A stretch of DNA of 64,000 bases from Mesorhizobium sp. B2-4-3 (GCF_006442815.1 NZ_VFVL01000008.1:1-64000); one strand, 5' to 3'. Shown: positions 50,599 to 59,195, numbered from the stretch's first letter. Numbers and translations are program-made. The notes: generated by a model not told the origin, from the sequence alone.

Positions 50599-51274
50599 TC
50601 TTCTGCCAGATCTTGCGCGACAGGTTGGAGGACAGGTTCTCGATGTCGTTGACGGCATTGACGACGACGTCGTCGTTGACCGACTGCGCGAACAGCGCCG
50701 CGATCTTGCCGGCGATCGACAGCATTTCCGAGCAATAGTCGAGATAGCGCGCCAGGTCGGCCGCGTTGGTGATGCGTGCGGGCGAGTGCGAGGTCGGCTT
50801 GAAATCGGCCGACAAGGCCGCCGGATCCTTGGTCAACTGGTGCATGTCGATGACATGGATGAGCGAGCGCAGCCCGTGCAGCTGCCGGAACACTTTCTTG
50901 CGCTTGATCCGCTCCTCGGTGCGGATCAGCGCCAGCAGGCCGAGCACCGCCAGGATCACCGTGTTGATCGTCGCCTCGATGCCCTGCATCGACTGCACGG
51001 CATCGTCGGCGCCCGAAATGCGGTCGAGCGGCAGGATGGTGCCGACGAACAGGAACATCGCCACGCCGGCGATGAAGGCCGCGACAATGACGCCGCGCAG
51101 CCACCAGATCGGCGCTTCCAGCTCCTTGGCGGCCTTGGCGAGGTCGCGCGACAGCGACACCAGTTCGGCGGCGACGGCGCGCAGGCCCCTTTCCGGGAAA
51201 CGCTCGGCGACACGCTCCTCCAGCCTTTGGGCGGTCTCGATGATCCGCGTCGGATCGAGCGTGCGGTAGCGCAT
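50558..51274 (-). CDS. Membrane protein of unknown function (dapD cluster)
   Basis: 238 residues. A helical N-terminal part (about 8-55) is followed by two membrane helices (about 57-80 and 102-125, RGVIVAAFIAGVAMFLFVGT and EATINTVILAVLGLLALI) and a cytoplasmic helical C-terminal region. No family recognised. It starts seven bases after the DUF805 stop and overlaps the convergent PanE-like gene by 41 bases at its end. Probably part of a dapD-DUF805 operon. Confidence 0.72.
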   Translation of the reverse strand: MRYRTLDPTRIIETAQRLEERVAERFPERGLRAVAAELVSLSRDLAKAAKELEAPIWWLRGVIVAAFIAGVAMFLFVGTILPLDRISGADDAVQSMQGIEATINTVILAVLGLLALIRTEERIKRKKVFRQLHGLRSLIHVIDMHQLTKDPAALSADFKPTSHSPARITNAADLARYLDYCSEMLSIAGKIAALFAQSVNDDVVVNAVNDIENLSSNLSRKIWQKITLIEDRRRPLPA

Positions 51275-51281
51275 GGCGACC

Positions 51282-51653
51282 TCAGCTATCGCCCGGCGCG
51301 TTGGTGCGCCTGCCGTAGCGGTTCGGTCCGGGATCGCTGCGGAAACAGGCGAGAATGATGAGCAGGATGGGACCGATGATCAGCGAGATCAGCGCAAAAT
51401 AGGTCGGCTTGCCGAAATCATGGAAGCGCTTCGCCGTCACCGCGAACGTGGCCCAGGCCGAGATCAGCAGCACGCCCCAGCATATCATGGCCCAGTTCTG
51501 GCTGGCGCTCGTGTTCAGCTCTACCCGCGCGAACTGGTAGAACGGGAAAAACTGGACAAGGACCAGCAAAATCCCGGCCAGCGCATAGGCGACCGGGCTC
51601 AGCCGCCCCGAAAGGCTGAAGAACAGCCAGAGGAATTGCGATCTTTCAGACAA
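51282..51653 (-). CDS. DUF805 family membrane protein
   Basis: 123 residues with four membrane helices. LFFSLSGRLSPVAYALAGIL and AVTAKRFHDFGKPTYFALIS (with the conserved RxHDxG core) identify DUF805. The function is unknown. It begins 24 bases after the dapD stop and sits seven bases before the next membrane-protein gene. Confidence 0.88.
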   Translation of the reverse strand: MSERSQFLWLFFSLSGRLSPVAYALAGILLVLVQFFPFYQFARVELNTSASQNWAMICWGVLLISAWATFAVTAKRFHDFGKPTYFALISLIIGPILLIILACFRSDPGPNRYGRRTNAPGDS

Positions 51654-51677
51654 TAGCGTCCGCTCCGTCGTGGAGGA

Positions 51678-52532
51678 TCAATCGCGCAGCAATTCGTTGA
51701 TCGAGGTCTTGGAGCGGGTCTTGGCGTCGACGCGCTTGACGATGACGGCACAGTAGAGGCTCGGGCCCGGCTCGCCATTGGGCAGCGGCTTGCCCGGCAG
51801 CGATCCGGCGACCACCACCGAATTCGGCGGCACCTCGCCGTAAAAGACCTCGCCGGTGGCGCGGTCGACGATCTTGGTCGACTGGCCGATGAACACGCCC
51901 ATGCCGAGCACCGAGCCTTCGCGCACGATGCAGCCTTCGACCACTTCGGAGCGCGCGCCGATGAAGCAATTGTCCTCGATGATGGTCGGGCCGGCCTGCA
52001 TCGGCTCCAGCACGCCGCCGATGCCGACGCCGCCGGAAAGATGCACGTTCTTGCCGATCTGGGCGCAGGAGCCGACCGAAGCCCAGGTGTCGACCATGGT
52101 GCCCGTATCGACATAGGCGCCGACGTTGACGAAGGACGGCATCAGCACGGCGCCCGGCGCGACATAGGCCGAGCGGCGCACGATCGAGGACGGCACGGCG
52201 CGGAAGCCGGCCTTCTCGAAGTCGACGGCGCTCCAGCCGTCGAACTTGGACGGCACCTTGTCCCACCACACCGCCTGGCCGGGACCGCCCTTGATGATCT
52301 CCATCGGGTTCAGCCGGAAGGAGAGCAGCACCGCCTTCTTCAGCCACTGGTTGACGTGCCACTTGCCGTCGTCCCGCTTTTCGGCGACGCGGGCGACGCC
52401 GCGATCGAGCAGGTCGAGGGCCGCCTGGATGGCGTCGCGCGTCTCGCCGCGCGTCGCGGTCGAAATCATGTCGCGCTCCTCGAAGGCCTTTTCGATGGTC
52501 TTCTCGAGGCTCGCCAGATCGGGCTTCGACAT
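51678..52532 (-). CDS. dapD: 2,3,4,5-Tetrahydropyridine-2,6-dicarboxylate N-succinyltransferase
   Basis: 284 residues, full length. The left-handed beta-helix of hexapeptide repeats is seen from about 100 to 215 ([60 protein letters not shown]). The enzyme succinylates tetrahydrodipicolinate in lysine/DAP synthesis; dapE in this window removes that group later. Likely first gene of the three-gene unit with DUF805 and the 238-residue membrane protein. Confidence 0.97.
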   Translation of the reverse strand: MSKPDLASLEKTIEKAFEERDMISTATRGETRDAIQAALDLLDRGVARVAEKRDDGKWHVNQWLKKAVLLSFRLNPMEIIKGGPGQAVWWDKVPSKFDGWSAVDFEKAGFRAVPSSIVRRSAYVAPGAVLMPSFVNVGAYVDTGTMVDTWASVGSCAQIGKNVHLSGGVGIGGVLEPMQAGPTIIEDNCFIGARSEVVEGCIVREGSVLGMGVFIGQSTKIVDRATGEVFYGEVPPNSVVVAGSLPGKPLPNGEPGPSLYCAVIVKRVDAKTRSKTSINELLRD

Positions 52533-52554
52533 GATTTCGCTCCATTACCAAGCT

Positions 52555-52575
52555 GTTAAGGGGCTGCGCCTTAAC
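52555..52575. promoter_or_regulatory. Palindrome GTTAAGG-N7-CCTTAAC in the dapD/LOG divergent promoter
   Basis: Exact seven-base arms at 52555-52561 and 52569-52575, 23 bases upstream of the dapD start. A further TTAAGG occurs near 52602. It may be an operator or a hairpin in the dapD leader; the binding protein is unknown. Confidence 0.4.
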
Positions 52576-52667
52576 CTGTTTAAAAGTCGCGCGGACCCTA
52601 TGTTAAGGCTCAATGGGGGTCAATCGCGCCAGCGTCACGGGACGGCGCAAGTAAGGGAATTGGACGG

Positions 52668-53522
52668 GTGGATTCGATGACTCCCATGGAAAAGGCGGGA
52701 TGGACGCCGCTGCCGCATTCGGACGAGGATCTGGAGCGCTCGAAAAGCGTGCCGGATACCCCGCAGACACGCGCCGAGACCTACCGGCTGGCCTGGAACG
52801 ATCCCGAGTTCATGACGCGTCGCGAATTGCGCGCCGTGCGGCTGCAACTCGAGCTCCTCAAGCCGGAAATGATCCTGGCCGAACGCGGCATTCGCTCGAC
52901 CGTCATCCTGTTCGGCGGCGCCCGCCTGCCCGAACCGGGTGGCGAGGCTTGGGCGGCGAAGAACGAGACGCAGAAGAAGAACCTCGAGGCGAACAGCAAA
53001 TATTACGAGGAAGCGCGCAAATTCGCTCGCCTGTGCTCGCGGCAGTCGGCCACCTCCTATTATCGTGAATATGTCGTGGTGACCGGTGGCGGGCCTGGCG
53101 TCATGGAGGCCGGCAACCGCGGCGCCGACGATGTCGGCGCGCCGTCGATCGGCTTGAACATCGTTTTGCCGCACGAGCAGGCGCCCAACGCCTATGTCAC
53201 GCCGGAGCTCTGCTTCAACTTCCACTACTTCGCCATCCGCAAGATGCATTTCGTTATGCGCGCCAAGGCGGTCGCGGTGTTTCCGGGCGGCTTCGGCACG
53301 ATGGACGAGTTCTTCGAGACGCTGACGCTCATCCAGACGGGACGCATGGAGCGCGTCCCGGTCATCCTGTTCGGCAAGGCGTTCTGGCAAAGGGCGATCG
53401 ATCTTGATTTCCTCGCCGAGCAGGGCACGATCTCGCCCGGCGATCAGGACATCATCGATTTCGTCGACACGGCCGACGAAGCCTGGGACATCATCCGCCG
53501 CTTCTACAAGCTGGGGGAGTAG
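52668..53522 (+). CDS. LOG family protein (TIGR00730, cytokinin-riboside monophosphate phosphoribohydrolase-like)
   Basis: 284 residues. VTGGGPGVMEAGNRGADDVG near 140 and AVFPGGFGTMDEFFETLTLI near 205 are the nucleotide-binding PGGxGTxxE-type motifs. LOG proteins cleave the N-glycosidic bond of nucleoside monophosphates, including cytokinin ribotides. An N-terminal extension of about 75 residues precedes the core. Start GTG 52668 (AAGGGA nine bases upstream) or ATG 52677 are both possible. Monocistronic. Confidence 0.88.
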   Translation: MDSMTPMEKAGWTPLPHSDEDLERSKSVPDTPQTRAETYRLAWNDPEFMTRRELRAVRLQLELLKPEMILAERGIRSTVILFGGARLPEPGGEAWAAKNETQKKNLEANSKYYEEARKFARLCSRQSATSYYREYVVVTGGGPGVMEAGNRGADDVGAPSIGLNIVLPHEQAPNAYVTPELCFNFHYFAIRKMHFVMRAKAVAVFPGGFGTMDEFFETLTLIQTGRMERVPVILFGKAFWQRAIDLDFLAEQGTISPGDQDIIDFVDTADEAWDIIRRFYKLGE

Positions 53523-53625
53523 GAACTGATGAATTGAAGAACTGAAGAATTGGGGAAAAGGACCTCCGGATCGTTCGTCTGTTCTCCAGTTCTTCAATTC
53601 CTCAGTTCTCCAATTCCTCTACCCC
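53523..53625. repeat. AT-rich imperfect inverted repeat between convergent genes
   Basis: The left half (GAATTGAAGAACTGAAGAAT region, 53530-53555) and the right half (CCAGTTCTTCAATTCCTCAG onward, 53585-53622) are imperfect inverted copies, each built from short GAACTGA/GAATTGA-type tandem units. It starts after the stop of the LOG gene and ends just before the response-regulator stop, so it could act as a two-way terminator. It stands out as low-GC. Confidence 0.65.
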
Positions 53626-53650
53626 GGGACGGCATCCCGGCCCGGTCTGC

Positions 53651-54295
53651 CTACACCGGCAGTTCGATCAGCCAGCCATTCGAGTGCGCGAAGCGCACGA
53701 TGGCGGCGCGGGAGTGAAGTTCGAGCTTGTCGGTTGCCCTGGTGCGATAGGTTTCGATCGTCTTTATGCTGAGGCTGAGCCGCGACGAGATTTCCTTGTT
53801 GCTGTAACCGAGCGCCACCAACTGGATGACCGACCGCTCCCGTTCGCTGAGATTGCCCGGATCGCCCTGCGAGGCGCTGCGTGGGCTCAATATACGCGCC
53901 GCAAGCGCCGGATCGACATAGTTGTCGCCGGCCAACACGCATCGGATGGCCTGCAGCAGGTCCGTCGCGGTCGACCGCTTGACCACGAAGCCGCGCCCGC
54001 CCGCCGCCAGCACCTGGCGCAGGCAGCCCGGGTCCTCATGCGCCGTCAGCGCTATGCAGCTGACCTCGGGAAAGCGTTCGCCAACCCGCTCGATCAGCGT
54101 GACCCCGTTGACGCCCGGAAGCGATATGTCGACCACGGCGACGTCGGGCAGCGACTTGCCGATCCCCTCGAGGGCATCGTCGGCATTGCCGGCCAGTCCG
54201 ACGATCGTCAGATCGTCCTGGCTGTTGATCATCGCCCCGACCCCCGACAGGATCATCGGGTGGTCATCGACCACGAATATCCGTCTGCAGCACAC
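53651..54295 (-). CDS. NarL/FixJ-type response regulator
   Basis: 214 residues. Receiver domain with D10/D11 and phospho-acceptor D56 in VAVVDISLPG, conserved K near 105 (FVVKRSTATDLL). The LuxR helix-turn-helix is LSERERSVIQLVALGYSNKE followed by ISSRLSLSIKTIETYRTR (about 148-185). The likely partner is the HisKA_3 kinase encoded 280 bases upstream on the same strand; the gap suggests a separate promoter. Its target may be the divergent Asn/Gly-repeat genes; that is an inference from position only. Confidence 0.93.
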   Translation of the reverse strand: MCCRRIFVVDDHPMILSGVGAMINSQDDLTIVGLAGNADDALEGIGKSLPDVAVVDISLPGVNGVTLIERVGERFPEVSCIALTAHEDPGCLRQVLAAGGRGFVVKRSTATDLLQAIRCVLAGDNYVDPALAARILSPRSASQGDPGNLSERERSVIQLVALGYSNKEISSRLSLSIKTIETYRTRATDKLELHSRAAIVRFAHSNGWLIELPV

Positions 54296-54575
54296 CTTTA
54301 ACCTCCATCAGTCGATGAAAGAGCCTCTCGCCTGGAGCGGGCCGGCCCTCTTGTTCTTGATGGTCTAGGCAACTGCCCCGCCTGGCGCGGGACGCCCGTC
54401 TGTCCTGGCAGGCCTGAACGGCCGCAACGGGTAAGCCATCCCCCGCCTAACCCAATGATGCCGGACTGTAAGCCGAGGCTAATGTCCGGGATGTGCAGCG
54501 CTTCACGTAGTCCCACTTGACGCCGAAGATGCCATTTCAGACCCGATCGCATCGTTGCCGGTCCGAAGCCGCCGG

Positions 54576-55340
54576 TCAGCCGGCGAGGGGCACATCGGCG
54601 TAAATGGTGGTCCCCTTGCCCCTGGCGGTTTCAACCGACAATTTGCCGCCGACCAGCGCCAGCCGCTCCCGCATCCCGGCAAGTCCCAAATGGCCCGGAC
54701 CAGGTTCGGCGCTGCCGTCAAAGCCGCGGCCGTCATCCTCGATCGTCAGGCGCATCCGATCGTCCTGGATGTGCGCCGTGACGCTCACGCGGCTCGGCGC
54801 GGCATGCTTGCCGATATTGGTGAGCGCTTCCTGCGCAATCCGGTAAAGCGTGAGCGCGATCTCGGCAGGCGGCGGGCTCGAAAGGGCTTCAAGGTCCATC
54901 TCGCATGCGATGCCGAGTTGACCGCAAAGCATGGTTGCCAGGTCCTCGACCGAAGCTCTGAGGCCTTGGCGATCGAGGTCCGCGGGTCGCAAGCTCCAGG
55001 CGGCGTCATGCACCTTGGCGCTCAGCTGGTCGATAAGCATGGTGGCGCGCTCGAGGCGGGCGTCCATCTCCGGCGAGCCGGCGCGAACGATGTGCAATTC
55101 GAGCGCGACGCTGGCGAGCATCTGGCCCAGATCGTCATGCAGCTCGCGCGACAGGCGCAGGCGCTGCTCTTCCTGCACGGCAACCAGATGCCGCGCCAGG
55201 CCACGGCGCTTTCTCGAGCTATCGTCTTTGCCGGTGTCGATGCCACCCTCCATCGACTTCTTTTCCGTCAACGCCGCGAAGTGCCGGCCCCGCGAGAAGA
55301 GGCACAAGGGGTTGATCCGCGCGCAATATACACCCGGCAT
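54576..55340 (-). CDS. Soluble sensor histidine kinase (HisKA_3/NarQ-type core without sensor domain)
   Basis: Up to 254 residues; ATG 55253 would give 225. The dimerisation helix has phospho-acceptor H68 in QRLRLSRELHDDLGQMLASV. The ATPase domain has IAQEALTNIGKHA (N box), IEDDGRGFDG (G1) and HLGLAGMRERLALVGG (G2). There is no membrane segment and almost nothing before the kinase core, so signal input must come from another protein or a cytosolic cue. It is divergent from the first Asn/Gly-repeat gene, 188 bases away. Confidence 0.88.
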   Translation of the reverse strand: MPGVYCARINPLCLFSRGRHFAALTEKKSMEGGIDTGKDDSSRKRRGLARHLVAVQEEQRLRLSRELHDDLGQMLASVALELHIVRAGSPEMDARLERATMLIDQLSAKVHDAAWSLRPADLDRQGLRASVEDLATMLCGQLGIACEMDLEALSSPPPAEIALTLYRIAQEALTNIGKHAAPSRVSVTAHIQDDRMRLTIEDDGRGFDGSAEPGPGHLGLAGMRERLALVGGKLSVETARGKGTTIYADVPLAG

Positions 55341-55528
55341 ATGCCTTTATGCCTGTCAGTTTTTTCCCGATCGCTTCAACTTTCCCTGACACGGGTATCA
55401 GCAGAAAAACCGACGGCACCTGCCGATCAGCCCGAATTCATGGGCGCTATTTCTGCGTGCATCCTTAGAGCGTCCTCCCGGTCATCTTGAACTGGCCGGG
55501 AAGCTCAACACAAACCAAGGAGAACGTC

Positions 55529-55945
55529 ATGAAAAAGATCATCCTGGCCGCGGCTGTCCTGTCGGCTCTGACTGGTTCGGCATCCGCATTTTCGGTCGGT
55601 AGCGGCAATGGCAACGGCAATGGCAATGTCGGCGTCGGCAACGGCAACGGCAACGGCAACGCCAATACCGGCGCCTTCAACGGCAACTTCAACGGCAACG
55701 GCAACTTCGGCGTCGGCAACGGCAACGGAAACGGCAACGCCAACATGGGCGCCTTCAACGGCAACTATAACGGCAACCTCAATGCCGGCGCCGCCAACGG
55801 CAACGGCAACGGGAACGGGAACTTCGGCCTCGGAAACGGCAACATCAACGGCAACGGGAACTTCGGCATCAGCAATGGCAATGCCAACGGCAACGGTAAC
55901 TGGGGCGCCGGCAACGGCAACGGAAACGGCAACGCCAACCACTAG
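55529..55945 (+). CDS. Exported Asn-Gly repeat protein 1
   Basis: 138 residues. A Sec signal peptide (MKKIILAAAVLSALTGSASA, 1-20) is followed by a mature chain made almost only of Gly and Asn with sparse Ala, Phe, Val and Ile, e.g. GNGNANTGAFNGNFNGNGNF. GAFNGN and NFG(V/L/I)GNGN segments recur. It ends in GNGNANH. The regular spacing suggests a beta-solenoid or amyloid-like fold in the envelope or outside the cell; no family is recognised. AGGAGAA before the ATG at 55529 fixes the start. First of three related genes. Confidence 0.8.
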   Translation: MKKIILAAAVLSALTGSASAFSVGSGNGNGNGNVGVGNGNGNGNANTGAFNGNFNGNGNFGVGNGNGNGNANMGAFNGNYNGNLNAGAANGNGNGNGNFGLGNGNINGNGNFGISNGNANGNGNWGAGNGNGNGNANH

Positions 55946-56122
55946 CGCCGTCCAACCGACAGCGTCGCCAAGCCTTAACTTGGAACGACGCTGACGTCTC
56001 TGGGATCGCCGAGCCACGCGCCCGTCCCCCGCGCAAGGCTATCGCGACATGTCGCCGGCGGTCCCAGTCCTTTTCGAAACAGGTCCCAATTCAAAAAGCT
56101 AAGCCATGGAAGGAGCTCGCAG

Positions 56123-56575
56123 ATGAAACGCTACGTCATATCGGCGCTATGCCTGGGGTTGTTGAGTGCAACCGCGGCGAAGGCTGACAGCGCGACGGGC
56201 AGCCAGGCCTTCGGCATGTCGGCTGTCCAGGGGGCGGTCGGCAAATACGGCCAAGCCATCGGTTCGAACGTCAGGAGCATGAACCCGCTCGGCAACTTCG
56301 GCGGCAATGTCGGCTACAAGAACAGCGGTACCGGCAATGTCGGCGCCTTCAACAGCGGCACCGGCAATGTCGGCGCCTTCAACGGCAACAGCAACACTTC
56401 GCCGACAAGCGGCAACAGCAACATCGGCGCCTTCAACGGCAACTCCAACACCGGCCAATACAACGGCAACAGCAACATCGGTGCCGGCAACGGCAACTTC
56501 AACGGCGGCAACTTCAACGGCAACGGCAATGTCGGCGGCTTCAACGGCAACTCCAACGGCCGGGGGAACCACTGA
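56123..56575 (+). CDS. Exported Asn-Gly repeat protein 2
   Basis: 150 residues. The signal peptide MKRYVISALCLGLLSATAAK ends near A21. A non-repeat part (about 22-58, DSATGSQAFGMSAVQGAVGK) precedes pentapeptide-like NxGxx repeats, such as NSGTGNVGAFNSGTGNVGAF. GNSN(I/T)G units follow. It ends SNGRGNH, sharing the final Asn-His with protein 1. The NxGxx rhythm resembles the MPTR repeats of mycobacterial PPE proteins, but there is no PPE domain. GGAGCTCG upstream gives the start; the stop overlaps the next gene by one base. Confidence 0.8.
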   Translation: MKRYVISALCLGLLSATAAKADSATGSQAFGMSAVQGAVGKYGQAIGSNVRSMNPLGNFGGNVGYKNSGTGNVGAFNSGTGNVGAFNGNSNTSPTSGNSNIGAFNGNSNTGQYNGNSNIGAGNGNFNGGNFNGNGNVGGFNGNSNGRGNH

Positions 56576-57048
56576 TGACCAGCTTGAGATCAGCCGCGTC
56601 CGTTCGGCCTCGCCAGCGCCGGGTGGCGGCGAGGCTGCTTGACGGAAACGGCCTCGCGCTCGGCACGCTGCTTGCCGCGATCCTGGCTGCCGACGCCTCG
56701 ACCCTGGTCAGGATTGCCGACCTTCCGATCGGCGTCGGCGTGACCAACGGTCTTGGCAACACCGGCAATTTCAACGGCAACGGAAATTCCGGCAACTTCA
56801 ACGGCAATGGCAACAGCGGCAATTTCAATGGCAACGGCAATGCCGGAAGTTTCAGCGGCAACTTCAATGGCGGCAGCTTCAACGGCAACGCCAATTGCGG
56901 CAACGGCCACGGCAACGGCTACGCGTCCAATGGCAATGGCAATGGCAACGGCAGGCGAGCCGGAGGCACTCCGGACTTGTGCCGGTTTTTGAAGGAGCTG
57001 AACGGCCGATTGGGGCTGCCGCCCGGCACGATTCCGGATTTCGACTAG
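56575..57048 (+). CDS. Membrane-anchored Asn-Gly repeat protein 3
   Basis: 157 residues. A basic N-terminus and one hydrophobic helix (LALGTLLAAILAADA, about 26-40) precede a repeat region (about 60-125) with three near-identical nine-residue units GNFNGNGNS. The C-terminus is not repetitive (about 130-157, PDLCRFLKELNGRLGLPPG) and holds a cysteine; another cysteine is in the repeat part (NANCGNG). Its ATG overlaps the stop of protein 2 (TGATG), so the two are translationally coupled. It may anchor the assembly formed by proteins 1 and 2; this is inferred. Confidence 0.75.
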   Translation: MTSLRSAASVRPRQRRVAARLLDGNGLALGTLLAAILAADASTLVRIADLPIGVGVTNGLGNTGNFNGNGNSGNFNGNGNSGNFNGNGNAGSFSGNFNGGSFNGNANCGNGHGNGYASNGNGNGNGRRAGGTPDLCRFLKELNGRLGLPPGTIPDFD

Positions 57049-57362
57049 GTCCTCGATACAGGCATTTTGAAAGACCGGCTCTGTTTGCATTGGCAGGTGG
57101 CATGCGCTGGAGATTGGCGAAACGCGCAATCGCGATCGTCATTCCAGGGCGGAGCAGGAGCGAAGCTCCGTCGCGAAGACCCTGGAATCCATGCCGTTAC
57201 CTTCGCCAAGACGTGCAGCGGAGCAAAACTCTGCATCGTGGCGGCGCTTTCAAGTCACGGCATGGATTCTATGGTCTGCGCCGCGTCGCTTCGCTCCTTG
57301 CTCCGCCCGTGGATGACGATCGCGATGGGCGTTTCGGCCAATCTCCAAGACATGCCGCCTGC
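57046..57362 (-). repeat. Large palindromic composite repeat, copy F
   Basis: Begins at the stop of repeat protein 3 with TAGGTCCTCGATACAGGCAT, then GACCGGCTCTGTTTGC. It carries GTCATTCCAGGGCGGAGC with CCCTGGAATCCATGCCG, a degenerate centre (GCAAAACTCTGC) and GGATTCTATGGTCTGCG with CCGCCCGTGGATGACG. It ends near the 3' end of the convergent HAD gene. Confidence 0.82.
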
Positions 57363-57367
57363 CGAGT

Positions 57368-58075
57368 TCAGGCCACGACCTCGACGATCGCGGTCAGGAA
57401 GCTGGCGAGATCGTCGGTGACGAAATCGACGTCGTCCTCGTTTGCAGGGTCGCGTTCCCAGATCTCCGAAAAGGTCGGCTCGAAATTGCGCGGCACCACC
57501 AGCACGGTCGTCATGCCGAGCGTTTTCGGCACGGCCAGATTGCGCGCCAGATCCTCGAACATCACCGCATTATGTCCGGTCACCGAGTGCAATTCGGCAA
57601 AACGCTCATAAGTCTGACGCTCCGGCTTGGGATTGAGCCCCGCCGCGACGATGTCGAAGATGGCGTCGAAATGCTCCAGTATGCCGAGCTGGCGCGCGGT
57701 GCGCTCGGCATGCCTGCGGTCGCCATTGGTGAAGATGAATTTGCGCCCGGGAAGCTGGCGGATCGCCGCGCCCAGCACCGGATCCGGCACCAGCCGCGAA
57801 TAGTCGATGTCGTGCACCTTCTCAAGGAAATCGTCGGGATCGATGCCGTGCCGCTTCATCAGCCCGTTCAGTGTCGTGCCGTATTCCAGGTAGAGCTCCT
57901 TCTGCAGCTTGCGCGCCTCGTCGCGCGAAAGCGTCAGCAACTCGCCGACATAGGCGGTCATCTTGACGTCGATCTGCGCGAACAGGTTCGAGTGATGCGG
58001 ATAGAGCGTGTTGTCGAGGTCGAACACCCAGTCCGTGACATGGGCAAAGCGGGCAGGATCGGGTGTCATCGTCAT
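57368..58075 (-). CDS. HAD-family pyrimidine 5'-nucleotidase
   Basis: 235 residues from the ATG at 58075 (another at 58069; frame open to 58156). HAD motif I is WVFDLDNTLYPHH with D19 and D21; motif II FIFTNGDRRHAER is near 125, and motif IV NAVMFEDLARNL near 183. This matches the TIGR01993 group that dephosphorylates pyrimidine nucleotides such as UMP or modified derivatives. It stands alone, convergent with the repeat-protein cluster. Confidence 0.88.
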   Translation of the reverse strand: MTMTPDPARFAHVTDWVFDLDNTLYPHHSNLFAQIDVKMTAYVGELLTLSRDEARKLQKELYLEYGTTLNGLMKRHGIDPDDFLEKVHDIDYSRLVPDPVLGAAIRQLPGRKFIFTNGDRRHAERTARQLGILEHFDAIFDIVAAGLNPKPERQTYERFAELHSVTGHNAVMFEDLARNLAVPKTLGMTTVLVVPRNFEPTFSEIWERDPANEDDVDFVTDDLASFLTAIVEVVA

Positions 58076-58225
58076 ACGCTTCTTATGGCATGCCGGCGCG
58101 GAGGTTATCCACAACTTATGCGCGTCACGAAGTGTGAAAATGGCGTCTCGTTTCAAATTTTAAAAGTCTCGGAAAGGTCGCCTTCAGCGCTTGCTGGCAC
58201 AGAGGCTATCCGTTGGGAGCAAGTG

Positions 58226-58987
58226 ATGAGTCGCATATTTTTGAGGGCCGCTGCCGTGGCGTTCGCTTCGGTCGCTGCCTCGCTGTTGTTGACGCTGATT
58301 GTGGTTCCGGCAATGGGCTTTCCGATGAGCCGCACCGTCTGGCTGGCGTCGACGGTTTGCCCGCTCGTGCTCGCCTGGGCCGCCAGCGCCAGCAGCTTCT
58401 GGCAGAGCGACCGGTTGCAGAACGCCCATCGCGAGCTTGCTCGCGCCCATGCGCAGCTTGCGGCGGCGCACAGGCGCCTGTCGGAAAAGGCAAGCCGCGA
58501 CGACATGACCGGCATGCTTAATCGCGAAACCTTCTTTGCCGCGCTCGACGGGTCGCGGCGCAAGAGCGATCGCGGCGCGCTGCTGATCATCGACGCCGAT
58601 CACTTCAAGAGGATCAACGACAGCTACGGCCATCTGACGGGAGACGAAGCGCTGCTTCTGATCGCCGGCGCCATCGAACGCGGCATTCGCAGCGGCGACG
58701 TGCTCGGCCGCATCGGCGGCGAGGAATTCGCGGCTTTCCTGGTCGGCGCCAGCGAACCGGAAGCCAAGCATGTCGCCGAACGCATCCGCCGCGAGGTCGA
58801 GCTGATCCGCTTCCGCCCCGTCGACGAGCGGACCGTGCCGCTCACGGTCTCGATCGGCGGCATAAGCTGCGGCGAGAGCGCCACCGTTTCCGATCTGATG
58901 CGCGCCGCCGACCGCAGGCTTTACGAGGCGAAGAACCGCGGCCGCAATCTTTCGATCCTCGACCGCGAACTCCCCGAGGCGGCATGA
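58226..58987 (+). CDS. Membrane-bound diguanylate cyclase
   Basis: 253 residues. Two membrane helices (about 7-29 and 38-57) and a short coiled coil (about 60-88) lead to a GGDEF domain. The active site is GGEEF at 164-168 and the product-inhibition site R155-S-G-D158 lies five residues before it, so feedback control by cyclic-di-GMP is expected. It makes c-di-GMP from GTP. GGGAGC seven bases before the ATG at 58226 sets the start. Confidence 0.93.
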   Translation: MSRIFLRAAAVAFASVAASLLLTLIVVPAMGFPMSRTVWLASTVCPLVLAWAASASSFWQSDRLQNAHRELARAHAQLAAAHRRLSEKASRDDMTGMLNRETFFAALDGSRRKSDRGALLIIDADHFKRINDSYGHLTGDEALLLIAGAIERGIRSGDVLGRIGGEEFAAFLVGASEPEAKHVAERIRREVELIRFRPVDERTVPLTVSIGGISCGESATVSDLMRAADRRLYEAKNRGRNLSILDRELPEAA

Positions 58988-59005
58988 AGCCTCGCCGCGA
59001 GCGTC

Positions 59006-59054
59006 ATGCATGTCGCCCAAAAGTACGCAGCGGTTTTGGGACAACGACATGCAT
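59006..59054. repeat. Short palindromic repeat of the AAAAGTG...GCGGTTTT family
   Basis: Arms ATGCATGTCG (59006-59015) and CGACATGCAT (59045-59054) are exact; inner arms CCCAAAA and TTTTGGG flank GTACGCAGCGG. It follows the diguanylate cyclase gene. Adjacent downstream bases (CAAAACAAAAACTCAAAAGC...CGCCTGAAT) resemble those after the hairpin at 39801. Confidence 0.78.
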
Positions 59055-59180
59055 CAAAACAAAAACTCAAAAGCGCGGCGCCTGAATCGGGTTCAGCGCG
59101 ACGCGCTTTAGGAAAGCCCTAACCATGTCCATATTCAACCGCGCTAAACTTCCGGATGTAACCCCGTTTTCACTTAGGTT

Positions 59181-59195
59181 TGGCACGGAATTGGC
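59181..59195 (+). promoter_or_regulatory. Sigma-54 (RpoN)-like promoter
   Basis: TGGCACGGAATTGGC matches the -24/-12 pattern TGGCACG-N4-TTGC at all but one position, with GG at 59182-59183 and GC at 59194-59195 exactly 12 apart. Transcription would start near 59207, 58 bases before the Tat-leader gene. No typical NifA site was found upstream, so the activator is unknown. Confidence 0.5.

Noticed and set aside
55600..56960. Direct DNA repeats in the Asn-Gly genes as a possible CRISPR array
   Set aside because: The repeats are coding, lack unique spacers of constant length, and follow signal peptides in frame.
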